Positions 53,651 through 64,000 of a stretch of 64,000 nucleotides of DNA are shown one piece after another (the first letter of the stretch is position 1; every line of letters begins with the position of its first letter). Under the pieces are notes generated by a model. It searched no databases and was not told the DNA's origin. It saw only the letters and a list, made by a program, of their open reading frames with translations. This DNA is from Alopecurus myosuroides (taxonomy: Eukaryota > Streptophyta > Magnoliopsida > Poales > Poaceae): assembly GCA_028641055.1 (NCBI GenBank), contig CM054058.1, positions 83,680,020 through 83,744,019 on the forward strand, in the 5' to 3' direction. The position numbers and the translations under genes were made by a program.

Positions 53651-56600
53651 TGTAACATCCCAAGTATGAAAAATAGCCATTAGAATGTTTGCTCTCTGTT
53701 ATTTTATGTTTTGCATCATGACATCATGTTCATTGCATTTGTTTTGCCTTGTTTTCCAATTGTTTTCATTTGTTTTCCTTTGTTTTCTATTTGAATTTGA
53801 AATCAAATTTCAAACCTTTTGTTTCATACTTGTGATGTTACAATTTCCAAAAGGAATATTCAAATCAAAACAATTATTTGTTTCCATTAAAGTTGTAATT
53901 TCAAAACTATTGATTTGTTTCTAATCAATATTTCATCTAATACCAAACCATTTTCAAATTCAATTAATTTCCAAAACAGCAACCCTTTTGAAAATTATGG
54001 AAATGGCAAAACACTTCCATCATCTGTTTCCATTAAACCATGAGGTTCAAACTATTTAAAATTATGGCTTTCAATAACTCACTTAACTCAAATTTCATTC
54101 AAAATTCAATTACATTTTTCAAACAGCAACCATGTTGAAACTTATGAAAATTACAAAACAACTCAATCCTTTGTTTCAACTAAACTTGAATTCAAAAGCT
54201 TTTAAATTGCTTAATGTCACCCTTATTCATCTAATATCAAAATTATTTAAATTCAATTAAATTTACAAACAGCACCATAATTCAATTTTTTCTTGAAAAT
54301 AAAAGTTACACAATGTTGCTGTTACCAAAAATTAAACTATACAAAAATTATCCCTAAAATTGCTAACCCTAAAGAACTAGTTTTTCTTCCCTTTTTCAAA
54401 TCAGCAAATAATTTGAAATATTTTGTAAAAACAAAAGTTGGCAATTGTTGATGTTACCCTAAATAACCTATAACAAATTTTTTCTAAAATTTTCTAACCT
54501 AAACAACTAACCTTTTCTTCCTTATTCAAATCTGCAAAAAAAAAAAAAAAAAAAGCAAACCAAAGGGAGAGAGGGGCAGGCCAGCAGGCCCAGCCCACCA
54601 CCTCTCCCCAGGCCCATACCCACTTACCTTTCTTCTTCCTCGTACGGCTGCCATCCAACCTGTCCACGTTGACAGAGAAGGAGCAGCAACGGCTGCAGCT
54701 CGCTCACCTCCCCCTTATAGCTCGAACCCTAACCCTAGGCTCCCCTCTACCCCTCTCCCTCCTCTCTCCCTCGCCTGCCGCCACCAAGCTCTCCTTATTT
54801 CTCTCCCCGAGCGCCACCTCCTCTCTGTCTCTGTAACTGAACCCCAGCAACACCCGAGCCCCTCCACCTTTCACCCCAGCGATCGCCGCCGTTTGGGCCA
54901 CCCACCGGCCAGGGCGAGTACGGGAATGGGTTCCCCTCGCCTCCCTCGTCATCCTCCACCCCTCGGCGCGGACGGGGAAGGACCGAGTCGTCGCCGCCGT
55001 CCAGGGTTCGCCGGCGACCACCCCTGCTCCGAGCGCCTGGTGTTTTTCGTCAGAGAGGTGAGCATCCCCCTCGCCCTTCCTCCCTCTCTTATGTATATCC
55101 CCTAGCATCATCCGCACCGTCACGGGCACACCTGCACGCATCGCCACGAGCAGCCACCACGCAGCAGCAGCGCAGGTCGCCGCCGTGGATCGCTGCCCCT
55201 TTTTCTCTGTCGCGTGCGCTAACTGAACTTTCGTTCAATTCAGTTAACTCTCGTACCTGAACCTTAACCCCCCCCCCCCCCGATGCCCCTTTCTGTCACC
55301 AAACAGAACACCACCGCAGTGGTTGCTGTCCACTGCGCGCAAGCAGAGATCGTGGGTTCGAATCCCACCCCCACGGGATTAAACCCCCATTTTTCCTTTT
55401 TATTTTTCACAACCCAAACAAACTGCTAATTGCACCCAAGTCCTTGCTATTTTCTTCTTAGGCCCTGTAAATATTTTCTAAGCCCCTAATTGTAAATAAA
55501 ATGGCAGAATAATACCTAATCTTGTGAATTGCATAAATAAATCATTCCCACTCCAAATTCAACTTTTTAAATATGTATTATGTACCAAATTAAATTCTCT
55601 ACCCAAATATAAATTTTGTTTACTGTTTTGAATATTTTAAATTGGTGAAATATCTGAATCCTTGTTTAATTCATTTAATTTTGAAAAATTCATAACTTGG
55701 GCATAAAAATTCCAAATTCAACAAACTAAATATGTTTTCCATTCAATTTTTCATGAACTTTGCAAATATCAACTTTGTTTGCTGTTTTGAATAATTTAAA
55801 TTGCTGAAAACAACTGTTTCTTAATTAATGCATTTAAAATTGCGAAATTAATAACTTGCTCATTTTAAATCCATTTTCAACAAATAAAATATGTTTTCCA
55901 TGCAAAATGAAATCACCTTTCCAAATATAAACTTTGTTTCATGTTTTGGATAATTAAAATTGGTTAAATAATTTAGAACTTGTTTAATTCATTTAATATT
56001 GTTAAATTCATAACTTGGTCAAATTAATTCCTTTTGAACATATAAAATATGTTTTCAAACCAGCAAAGTATAAACTTTTCAAATATGAATTTGATTTAAT
56101 GTTTTGAACAAATAAAAATTCAAATAAATTCATACTTGATTTAAATTCATTTAAATCTTGCTTAAACTTGTTTAATTCATAATTAATTCATCTTAATTCC
56201 TTTTTCAACAAGTGAAACATGTATTCCAACTAAAATCTTGTGTTCTTTTCAAATATGAACTTTGTTATCTATTTTGAACAATTAAAATTGGTGAAAACAA
56301 CAAATGCTTGTGTAGCACCTTTAAGGAACCAAAATTCCATAACTTAATAACTAAAATCCTAAACTTGGTAAACCTTATTTCAAATTGTTTCTATTGTTGT
56401 TTTCTTTTTGTTTTATTCATCCATGCATCATGCTAATCCACTTTCACCTATTGGTTAGTTGTAGAACAATTATTTCAACCCTAATTCATGGGCTTTCCAT
56501 ATGCAATCCAAATTGCATGTGGGTCCATTTAATCATGTTATGTTACCATGTCAACTAGTTTATTCTGATGCATCAATTAAATTGCCATGCATCATCCCAT

Positions 56601-58501
56601 GTTTGTGCACTATGCCATGTTATTGATTGTTTGTCTCTCTGTGTTGTTTGTTTGCTTCTTCTCGAATAGACGACGACGTTGAGACAGACGAGGTTTACGA
56701 CACCCCTTCTGAGGAGTTAGCCCAGTACCAGGCTACTGAGTTTGCAGGCAAGTATTCACTCACATGAACCACTGTGTTCGTTTCCACATTGGATACCGAT
56801 ACTTTTCCGTTGTCTATTCTGCTAGCCCTATGAATCGTTGCTTCTGTTTGATCCTATCACATGTTATCCTTTAACCCTGATATAGCCTCACCTCCACACC
56901 TATAACCCCATTGCTTGTTGTCCGTGTCTTACTAGCATGCTTAGGGTTGTTTTGCTCGAGTCTGTTACCCGTTACTTTCTGTTACCTTATTTATTATGTT
57001 CTGGGGCTCGATGTTAAACAACAACCTGTTAATTTTTGTGGTTAATAATAATTTGATGATAAGGCACCGGCAGGAGGCCCGGCGTGGTTTTGAGGCCTGC
57101 TAGTGTCGACCCTAATTAGGAAAAGGGTCTTGTCTACTGATCCATGATGAGCGCACTAACCGCATGTGGGAAGCGTGTATGGGCGCCCCCCTCAATTTGA
57201 TTCGATTCGCATCTCGTCCAAATCGCCTCATTTAGTTCGGGTTTTCCATTTGCCGCATGCATATGCAGGTGCGAACCCTTGGCGCCAGGGTGTAACATTT
57301 GTAGTCGGCATTTAGGGAGACACGTTCTTAGAGTGCTATGAGGGTCCCCTTTTCTTCGTGGGGCTTGATTAGCCGTGCGCTCAATTGCACGGGGTTCTTT
57401 GGGCTTGATGCGAAGAAGAGTTGAGTTGTGTTGAGTGCCCCGCTTGGTGGGAAAGGCCTTTCCATCTGGCGGGATATTCTTACGTGTACGGCCAAATTGG
57501 TGCACCCCTGCAGGGTAAATCTTCTCGAGAAGCCGTGTTTTCCGCGGTTATGGATGACTTGGTGAAAGTACTGGCTAACAAGTACTCAGAACAACTTACA
57601 CCTAACTAATGATAACTTGACTAGTAATAGTCTCATTGACACAATAACTTGATCCATCACTAATCCAACTGTGTGAGTTATCCTCGGATTGCTTCTTTGG
57701 ATAAGGGGCGAGATCCAGGATGGGTTTGTTTGGAGTTAGTTATAGTTGGTTACGATACGCTATCTTATCCCCTTTCTGTTAGCCGGAAGTTCTAGCATGT
57801 TTCTGTAGTTGGTTAGAGCAGCCAGCTGTCGCATCTTTTGTATCACCCTTTTCTTCGTTGAACCCAAAGCATCTGTGCTTGATGTTGTTGGGTACACTTT
57901 GGTAAACTGTGAGTCTTGCTTGCCAGTACGTTTATGTACTGACCCCTTTGGGGCTGTGGTTTCCGCAGACTACGTTTCCGAGGATCCCCATGGTGGCTAC
58001 TACGTGGAGTATGACGAGAGTGCTGACGAGTAGATAGCGGACCGGGGCAGGATCTGAGACTTCGTGGATGGGCTCCGTCTTTTTGTTTCCGGCCTCTTAG
58101 GCCTATTTGGATCTTGTCTGTACTCAGACACTTTGGATGCTTCCGCTGTGTTTTAATGATGAATTGTTGGGACATGTGTCCTCTGGATGATTGTATTTGA
58201 TATCTCTGCTCTAATGAGAGCCATTTGCAACTTATTTCCATCTTTTGTGTCATAGAGATCTGTTGTGATATCCATTGTTCAAATGCCGTTGACGTACCCT
58301 GTGTGTATGTTATGAAGTACGTCAATGGAAGTATCTGGATTTCTATGGGATGGTTTGCGCAGACGATGAATAGTAGAGAATGGTTGTCGCACGTTTACGT
58401 GTTGGCCTGCTCATATTGAGATGCGGGTGCCGGTATGCCCCGTAAGCCATTTATCTACTGTTTAACGACTGTGAGTATCCCCTAGAAGTCCGGGTGCGAC
58501 A
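53651..58501 (+). repeat. 3' LTR of the deleted Tekay element
   Basis: 4851 bp, TGTAACATCC...GGGTGCGACA, uninterrupted copy of the split 5' LTR. It keeps a 45-50 bp stretch (near 56205) lost from the other copy and a longer C run at 55268-55281. Confidence 0.95.
55312..55368 (+). other. tRNA-like element in the outer Tekay 3' LTR
   Basis: An exact copy of the 49672-49728 motif: A-box-like sequence, 43-base spacing and a perfect GTGGG-TTCGAAT-CCCAC arm. Confidence 0.7.
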
Positions 58502-58506
58502 ATGGC

Positions 58507-59626
58507 CATGCTCCTATTGATCCAAATAATGTTCCTTAAGCCTCTTTGATTTCTCAAGAAGAGCATGTTGATGTGAACTTCATTAAAAATAATAATTTCA
58601 ACAACAATGCTTATAGGAATAATTTTGGTAGCCAAAATTATAGGCCATATCCTCCAAATATTAGAAATGCTTATGGTAATTCTTATGGTAATTCCTACAA
58701 CAACAATAAAAGTGTACACTCTGATCTTTAGAACATTCTTAAAAAAATTATTAGTACACAAACTGCTTTTAATAAATCTGTTGAGGAAAAATTTGGCAAA
58801 ATTGATGTTCTTGCTTCTAAAGTTGATAGCCTTGCTCTTGATGTTGATTTTCTAAAACTAAAGGTTATGCTTCATGATGTTAAAGAAAGTAAAACTTTAA
58901 ATGCTATCCAAATTCGAATTGATGATAATGTTAGGATGTTAGCTGAATTGCATGCTAGATGGAAAAAAGAAGATGAAATAGCTAGAAAGAATAATATAGC
59001 TAATATTTGCACCATTACCACCACTAGTAGAACTGAAGCTTCTCATGCTAGAAAACTTTCTACTATCAATTGTAAAGTAATTGGTGTTGGAAACACTCCC
59101 ACTTCTACTATTAAAAATGCAAAACTGCCTCAAACTACTAAAAATGTTCCTGATAAAAGTACTGAAATTTTTAGAAACATGGGAGACAATGGTCCCACTA
59201 CATTTGATAAAAATGATATTAATTTTGATGGTTGCAACATAACTGAAGTGATAAAGTTCTTACAAAATCTTTCTAGTTTTCCTAATGCTAGTGCTATGAA
59301 TATGGCTTTCACAAAACATATTACAAATTCTCTCATGCAAATTAGAGAGGGTGAATTAAGATGTGAAGCCTCTATCCCTAGGAAGCTATATCATGGTTTG
59401 GAACCCATTATTAAAATTAAAGTGAATTATTTTGATTGCAATTCTCTGTTTGATCTTGGTGCTAGTATCTCTGTTATGCCCAAGAAACTCTATGATATTC
59501 TTGATTTACCACCATTGGAACCTTGTTATTTAGATGTTCGTCTTATTGGTAATGTTATAGAAAGAAACCTTTGGGGAGAGTTTATGATGTTATTATCATG
59601 GCTAATAATAATCTTGTCCCCGTGAG
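58507..59626 (+). pseudogene. Gag C-terminus and protease of the Athila element
   Basis: Resumes the gag frame after the TSD. It has Asn-rich repeats (NNNFNNNAYRNNFGSQNYRP), a coiled-coil segment (58740-59000) and then the protease: YHGLEPIIKIKVNYFDCNSL followed by LFDLGASISVMPKKLYDILD. The active-site triad reads D-L-G-A-S, a form common in Athila-type proteases. Stops at about 58540 and 58730 interrupt the N-terminal part, and 58867-59625 is open. A frame change near 59570 gives the expected YDVIIMANNNLVPV ending, directly at the LINE junction. Confidence 0.85.
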
Positions 59627-60480
59627 GAGTAAGTACGAAAGGATGAGAGAAGGGAGCTCTCGCGACACGGGAGGCGGCTGCCTGGGCGGGCCGTCCCCGC
59701 CGTGCCGCCGTAGCCTCCGTGCGCTCCGTCGCGCGGCCGGAGACGAAGGCGCCCCGCGGGTGGGGTCGCCGGGGTTCTTCGCCGTGCTTGCAGATCTGGA
59801 AGACGAGGAGTGGGACTCCTCGGGCAGCGAGGGTGCACTGTCCCCGAGGGCGGGGCCGGTGGCTCCCTGCCTTGGCGATTTTCTTCCCCGTGGGCTGGGT
59901 GCTCCGTTGCGCGTGGGTGCGCCGCCGTTCAGCCCGGGGGGCGAGCCGGTGGGTGCTGGCGCGCGGGTACCTCCGCCGCGGGATCCGTCAGCCCTCCCGT
60001 CTTGGGAGGAGTTCCCTCCCTTGCGCGTTTCTCCAGGGTTGGCTGGGGCGCCGCCCGCGCCGCTGAGGATGGCTTCACCGGTGCCGTGCGTGGGATCGGT
60101 ACAGGTGGGGGCGGTGGTGATCCCCCTGTCGCCGGAGAGCTCGCCAGATCCAGATCCGGCTGGGCGGTTGACGACGACTGCGAACGGGCCGCCTCCAGTG
60201 GGCTCTGGCCTGGTGGCCCAGGCCCAGCGTGGCTCTTCGCTCTGCTCCTCTGACGCGTGGGCGCCACCCCCTGTGGGTGGGCTGGTGGACGCTACAGGGA
60301 CACCTTGGCCCACGAACGACTTGGCCTGGGAGGCCCCCCCGGTACTTAACTGGCACTGGGTCGTCAAGGGCTCATGTGCTCCCATTCATCTAGGGTTTCC
60401 TGCTAGCCAAGAAGATATCTGCCGTCACCTCGCTCGCTCCGCTCGCCGCCGCCGCCGCCGCCGCTCCCCGCTTCTCCCCC
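59627..60480 (+). other. GC-rich 5' region of the LINE with a long open frame
   Basis: A stop-free frame spans 59571-60524 and encodes a Pro/Gly/Ala-rich sequence with LADLEDEEWDSSGSEGALSP. The frame begins in Athila protease sequence, so the fused ORF is accidental. Whether the LINE part is a genuine N-terminal extension of ORF1 is unclear: it is open on both strands, as expected for GC-rich DNA. Confidence 0.45.
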
Positions 60481-62785
60481 ATGGCTGGCCGCGAGGACCC
60501 GCGGCGCAAGCGCTCGTTCGATGAGTTCGCGGGAGGTGGAGATCGGAGAGAGCTCAATGCTCGCCTCGCAAGGGAACAAGAGGAGAACCGCCGGTTGCAA
60601 CGCGACCGCGACCGCCGGGAAGCTCAAGGCCGCGAACGTCGAGAGGACCAAGGGCGCATCCGCCAACTCCCTTCTTCGGACCAGTATCCACAAGGGCGTG
60701 AGTACGGCCGGGGAGGGGGTCCACGATCCCTCCAACGCCCGCCCCCCTCTCGGATCTCTGCGGACTCGGCGGGGTCTGGCGCGATCTCCGCAGTGGAGGC
60801 TGGGGCCCTTCCACCGCCGCCGGATCTATCGAAAGTCACATGTTACAACTGTGGCCAACAAGGGCACCTGCAGGCGGGCTGCACGGGGGCCCCCTTCTGC
60901 GTCAAGTGCAAGTCCACCGGCCACCTCTCTGCGATGTGCGTGGTCGGGGCGGTCCGCAAGGAGGTGTTCTGGGCTGGCTTCGGGCGCGATGGAGTAGGGT
61001 TCATGTGCCTGGAGGTCCCTGAGGAAGAGATGGTCCAGGCACCTCCCAACTCGGCTACTCTCTTCGTCGACGGCCCTGAGCTCTCGGTGGATCAAATCGA
61101 GGCGGAGTTCAAGGAACTCGTCGACGAGAACTGGCCATGGCAAGTGAAGATGCTCTCGGAATCCGACTTCTCGCTGTTCTTCCCCTCAAAAGAGAGCTTA
61201 CGCATGGCTATCCGGGGGGGTGGCTTGCGTCTGCCGATCTCGAAGGCCCGCGCGCTGGTGATGGAGGGATCCATCAATGAACATGCGTCGGAAGTGCTTA
61301 ACCAGGGGTGGTTCAAGCTGTTTGACGTGCCCCCCCCCCTTCCGCACGGTCCCGCGCATGCTGGTTGGCGCGCGTCCGGTGGGTTGGCCCGTCGAGGTGG
61401 ACGCCGCCTCCCTGGAAGATAAAGATGGCCCCGTTCGGATGAAGATCGGAGTGCGGGTGGGCACGCCCATCCTCGATCATTTCCTCCTCACAATTAATGG
61501 ACAAGGCTTCAAGGTGCGGGTCGAAGCTGAGAAACCACCAAGCGCCGAGGCGGCCGACTCCCCACCTCCTCCCCCATCCAAGAAGAAGGACTTCGATGAT
61601 GACGCCGATCTCGGTGACGGATCCTCGGAGGAGGAGACGGACAACGACAAGTGTTGGAGGCGTGGCAGCCGTGAAAAGAAGAAGACTTCCCCGGCTCATC
61701 CCAAGGGTGGGAAGGGCGGGGAGGGTGTCCATGTGTCCGCGGCGGCTCCTTCCTCCCCGCGCAAGGCGGCCTCGGCCCCTCCCTTAGACCAGTATGGGTC
61801 CTTCCTGGCACGGAAGACCGCTGCTCCCACCTTCATGGGACTGGGCACTCCCCCCGGTCCCCGCACTTTGGAGGGAGGGTCCTCCATCTCGGTGGATGGG
61901 CACCCTCCGTCGTCTCCCTCGCTAACCCTCGACACCGGCCTCCCTCTCGGCGCGGGCAAGACCCCTGCCCCAACTCCCTCGTCCAAGGACGCCGAGCATG
62001 CCAGGATGCGCGAACGCGAACGTCGCAGTAAGTCCAACGCGGACAGACCAGCAAGGGTGCTGGCTGACGCGATGGCCCCCTTCCCCTAGCCGGATTTTTC
62101 CGGTGAATCGACCCCTCAGGCGCCTGGTGTCATCCCCGAGCTGTCCGCCTCTGTGGCCCGCGCGCCGCGCAGTAGGGCGGTGCCGATCCTCACAATCCAC
62201 AAGAGCGCCCGAGGGGAAGGCGCCACGGAGGCCCCAGTACTTGACCGTGCCATGGCGCGCAAGGCCAAGCAGGCGGTGATCTCTCCAGCTTCCACGCCAA
62301 CAACCAAGACCCCCAGGGTCCCGAACGCCGCAGGTACGCCCCCTCTCTCCGCCTTCTCGGTTCTTGATTCTTTTTCGGACGATCACCTCCTCTCTGTGGC
62401 TCGGGATAGTTGCATTGTTTTTCTGCCTGAAGTGGGTTCGTCTGTGGAGACGCTGTCCGTGATCCGAGCGTCAGAAAAGGCACAAGCCGAGCTCGCCTTG
62501 GCTCGGGAAAAATTAGCCGCGCAGACAGCAGCCACCCCTCCCGCTGAAGTGGCGGAGGGATTGACGTCTTCTTCTACCAACTTGTGCGATTCTGCCGGGA
62601 TCGTGGACCGTGCTGAAGGGTTGGAAGGGTCCATCCCGACAGAGGCTCCCATGCAAGACGTTCAGTGCCCGCCACCGAGCAGCTGCGGTCCGATTACAAG
62701 GCACAGGGGCGCCCTGATAAAAGCATCTGCCCCTTTGAAGAAGCCATACACCCGCCAAGCATGGGCTAAAGCCGCGGTGTCTTAA
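60481..62785 (+). pseudogene. LINE ORF1 (nucleic-acid-binding protein with two zinc knuckles)
   Basis: Starts M-A-G-R-E-D-P-R-R-K-R, then a charged coiled coil (about residues 20-60, RRELNARLAREQEENRRLQR). Zinc knuckles CYNCGQQGHLQAGC and CVKCKSTGHLSAMC follow at about residues 121-155, then a DUF4283-like domain (LSVDQIEAEFKELVDENWPW...LFFPSKESL). A frameshift occurs at the C10 run (61330-61339), and reading continues in the next frame to a TAG at 62087-62089. The same frame stays open to the TAA at 62783-62785. The order of zinc knuckles and domain differs from some plant L1 ORF1 proteins. The protein would package LINE RNA. Confidence 0.8.
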
Positions 62786-64000
62786 TGCGGTGTCTTTTTA
62801 TGAATATTCGCGGTTTCTCCGTTCGGGGGCGGCGAACCCTGCTGAAAGAATTCCTCCGTGCCCAGCACATCGACGCGGTCTGTTTCCAAGAGACTATGAA
62901 AAGCGACTTTTTCGATTTCGATCTCCGGAGCCTTGAAAGTGGGGAAAGGTTTTTCTGGATTTGGCTTCCGGCTAATGGACATTCAGGGGGAATGCTCCTC
63001 AGGGTCAAAGATAGTGTTCTGGACGTGGGGTCCATGGACCGTGGACAATTCTTCATTAGCCTCCTACTGTCCCACCGCCCGTCGGGTAGAAAGTTCGAGT
63101 TCATAGGGGTGTATGGACCGGCTGATCACGCTAGATCCCCTTCCTTTCTTGAGGAGATCTCCGCCAAGGTGGCTTCCTGCTCTCACCCCATCATCATGGG
63201 GGAGATTTTAATCTGATTCGTCGTCCTGAAGACAAGAACAACTCCAATGTTTCCTGGTCGCGTATGCAGCTCTTCAACTCACACATTGCGACCTGGGGGA
63301 TGCGGGAGATCCCTCGCGCCGGGGCGCGTTACACTTGGACCAATAAACGCCTTAACCCTGTCCGGTGTGTCCTCGATAGGGTTTTTATGTCCATCGCGCT
63401 TGACGCTGTGATTCCGCTCACCACGGTGGTAGCGGAAACTAGTTTAGGTTCCGACCACACGCCGATCATTCTAGACACCGGGGAAGGGTCCCCTATTCGC
63501 AGCAACAGGTTCTTCTTTGAAGCCGGGTGGTTCGAGCTCCCGGCCTTTAGGGACCTTTTGCTTGCATCTTGGCAGCAGCTTAGTCTTACCGTCCGGGGAC
63601 GTGACATTGTGGACTGGTGGCAGTTCATGAGTGGTGGTCTTAGACAAAAACTCCGAGGGTGGAGCCGCAACTTGGGTAAGGAGGCGAGGGCTAAGAAAAC
63701 GACTCTCCTCGCCAGCATCCAACAACTGGACCTTAAGGCTGACTCGGCGGGTTTGGAGGATGAGGAGTGGGCATTCCGATACCACCTCGAGGACCAGCTC
63801 CTCAACATCTACAAGTTGGAAGAGGAATACTGGCGACAACGCGGCAGGATTAGATGGGCGCTCCAGGGGGACGCGAACACGGCCTACTTTCACGCGGTTG
63901 CTAACGGGAAGCGCCGGCGCTGCAACATCTACGCCCTCAAGACGGATAGCGGTATGATCACCGCTCCTCAGGAGCTGCAAGATCACATTTACGGCTTCTA
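62785..64000 (+). pseudogene. LINE ORF2, endonuclease domain and start of RT linker (partial)
   Basis: The ATG overlaps the ORF1 stop as TAATG. Motifs of the APE endonuclease: NIRGF, CFQET (catalytic E), GVYGPA, then GDFN after a frameshift, TWTNKRLNPVRCVLDRVF, and GSDHTPI (catalytic D/H). One base is missing in the G run at 63198-63202, which puts a TGA at 63215-63217 in the first frame. The second frame then runs open to the window end, through a helical linker (LRGWSRNLGKEARAKK, GDANTAYFHAVANGKRRR). It would nick target DNA and prime cDNA synthesis. The RT domain is outside the window. Confidence 0.88.

Larger units (their letters stand above)
33823..58501 (+). mobile_element. Internally deleted Tekay-type Gypsy element with giant LTRs; TSD ATGGC
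   Basis: Starts TGTAACATCCC at 33823, ends CCGGGTGCGACA at 58501, flanked by ATGGC at 33818-33822 and 58502-58506. LTRs: 33823-34963 continued at 49155-52819 (about 4.81 kb after removing the nested insert), and 53651-58501 (4851 bp). Only 831 bp lie between the LTRs (52820-53650), so no protein can be made. It is a deletion derivative of the same family as the nested element at 34964-49149. The PBS matches initiator tRNA-Met. Confidence 0.93.
31301..59626 (+). mobile_element. Athila-lineage Gypsy retrotransposon (Wham/Sabrina-like), split and truncated
   Basis: The 5' LTR starts TGATACGTCATAAGCGTATCC at 31301, close to the TGATACGTCTCCAACGTATC start of Triticeae Wham/Sabrina-type LTRs. PBS, leader and gag follow to 33822. 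The 24.7-kb Tekay insertion (33823-58501, TSD ATGGC) splits gag. Gag and protease continue from 58502 to about 59626, where a GC-rich LINE begins. RT, RNase H, integrase and the 3' LTR are not in the window. Confidence 0.85.
59627..64000 (+). mobile_element. L1-type LINE, GC-rich, runs off the right edge
   Basis: Composition switches from AT-rich Athila to GC-rich at about 59627. ORF1 (zinc knuckles) and ORF2 (APE endonuclease) follow in L1 order, overlapping as TAATG. RT and the 3' tail lie outside the window. The 5' boundary is approximate and no TSD can be checked. Confidence 0.85.

Noticed and set aside
59582..60385. 267-codon minus-strand frame in the GC-rich LINE 5' region
   Set aside because: GC-rich DNA is open on both strands here, and composition alone explains it.

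Overview
The window is a grass (Poaceae) genomic segment made almost entirely of nested transposable elements; I found no host protein-coding gene. The LTRs resemble families best known from Pooideae and Triticeae (Sabrina-like at the left edge, Wham/Sabrina-like Athila elements on the right), and the lineages present (Tat with an antisense gene, Athila, and Tekay with about 4-kb LTRs) are typical of a large grass genome. Species cannot be read from this window.

Left half (1-26834). A Sabrina-like LTR tail (1-772) is followed by an old, decayed Tat-lineage Gypsy element in minus orientation ('element X', about 856-26834). It keeps one LTR, a spliced antisense gene under its own TATA box, and integrase/RNase H remnants. 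Two younger minus-strand elements lie inside it. The first is a 4.8-kb non-coding LTR element (8552-13342; TSD GGGTA) packed with three tandem arrays. The second is a complete but mutated 12.85-kb Tat retrotransposon (13693-26544; two 491-bp LTRs, TSD CGTGG). Its gag-protease-RT-RNase H-integrase on the minus strand faces a multi-exon antisense gene on the plus strand. The two share PBS, PPT and subterminal sequence, which suggests a non-autonomous/autonomous pair.

Middle (26835-31300). AT-rich DNA with one Stowaway-like MITE, an old LINE reverse-transcriptase fossil, and the 5' end of a truncated LTR element.

Right half (31301-64000). An Athila-lineage element (LTR, PBS, gag, protease) is split by a 24.7-kb insertion (33823-58501; TSD ATGGC). 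That insertion is an internally deleted Tekay element with 4.8-kb LTRs and only 831 bp between them. An inverted, nearly full-length Tekay chromovirus (34964-49149; TSD GCCAA) sits inside its left LTR. It carries an extra upstream ORF, gag, and a pol with a chromodomain-like end, interrupted by two in-frame stops. At about 59627 the Athila protease stops at a GC-rich L1-type LINE (ORF1 with zinc knuckles, ORF2 endonuclease) that runs off the window.

The most interesting signal is a recurrent module: a PPT-like motif (GTAGCCCCCGAG, or GTAGCCCCCAAG in the older element) followed by a foldback of about 38 nt. Stem sequences differ between copies while pairing is kept. It occurs at the PPTs, in the antisense-gene introns and in the tandem arrays of all three Tat-type elements.
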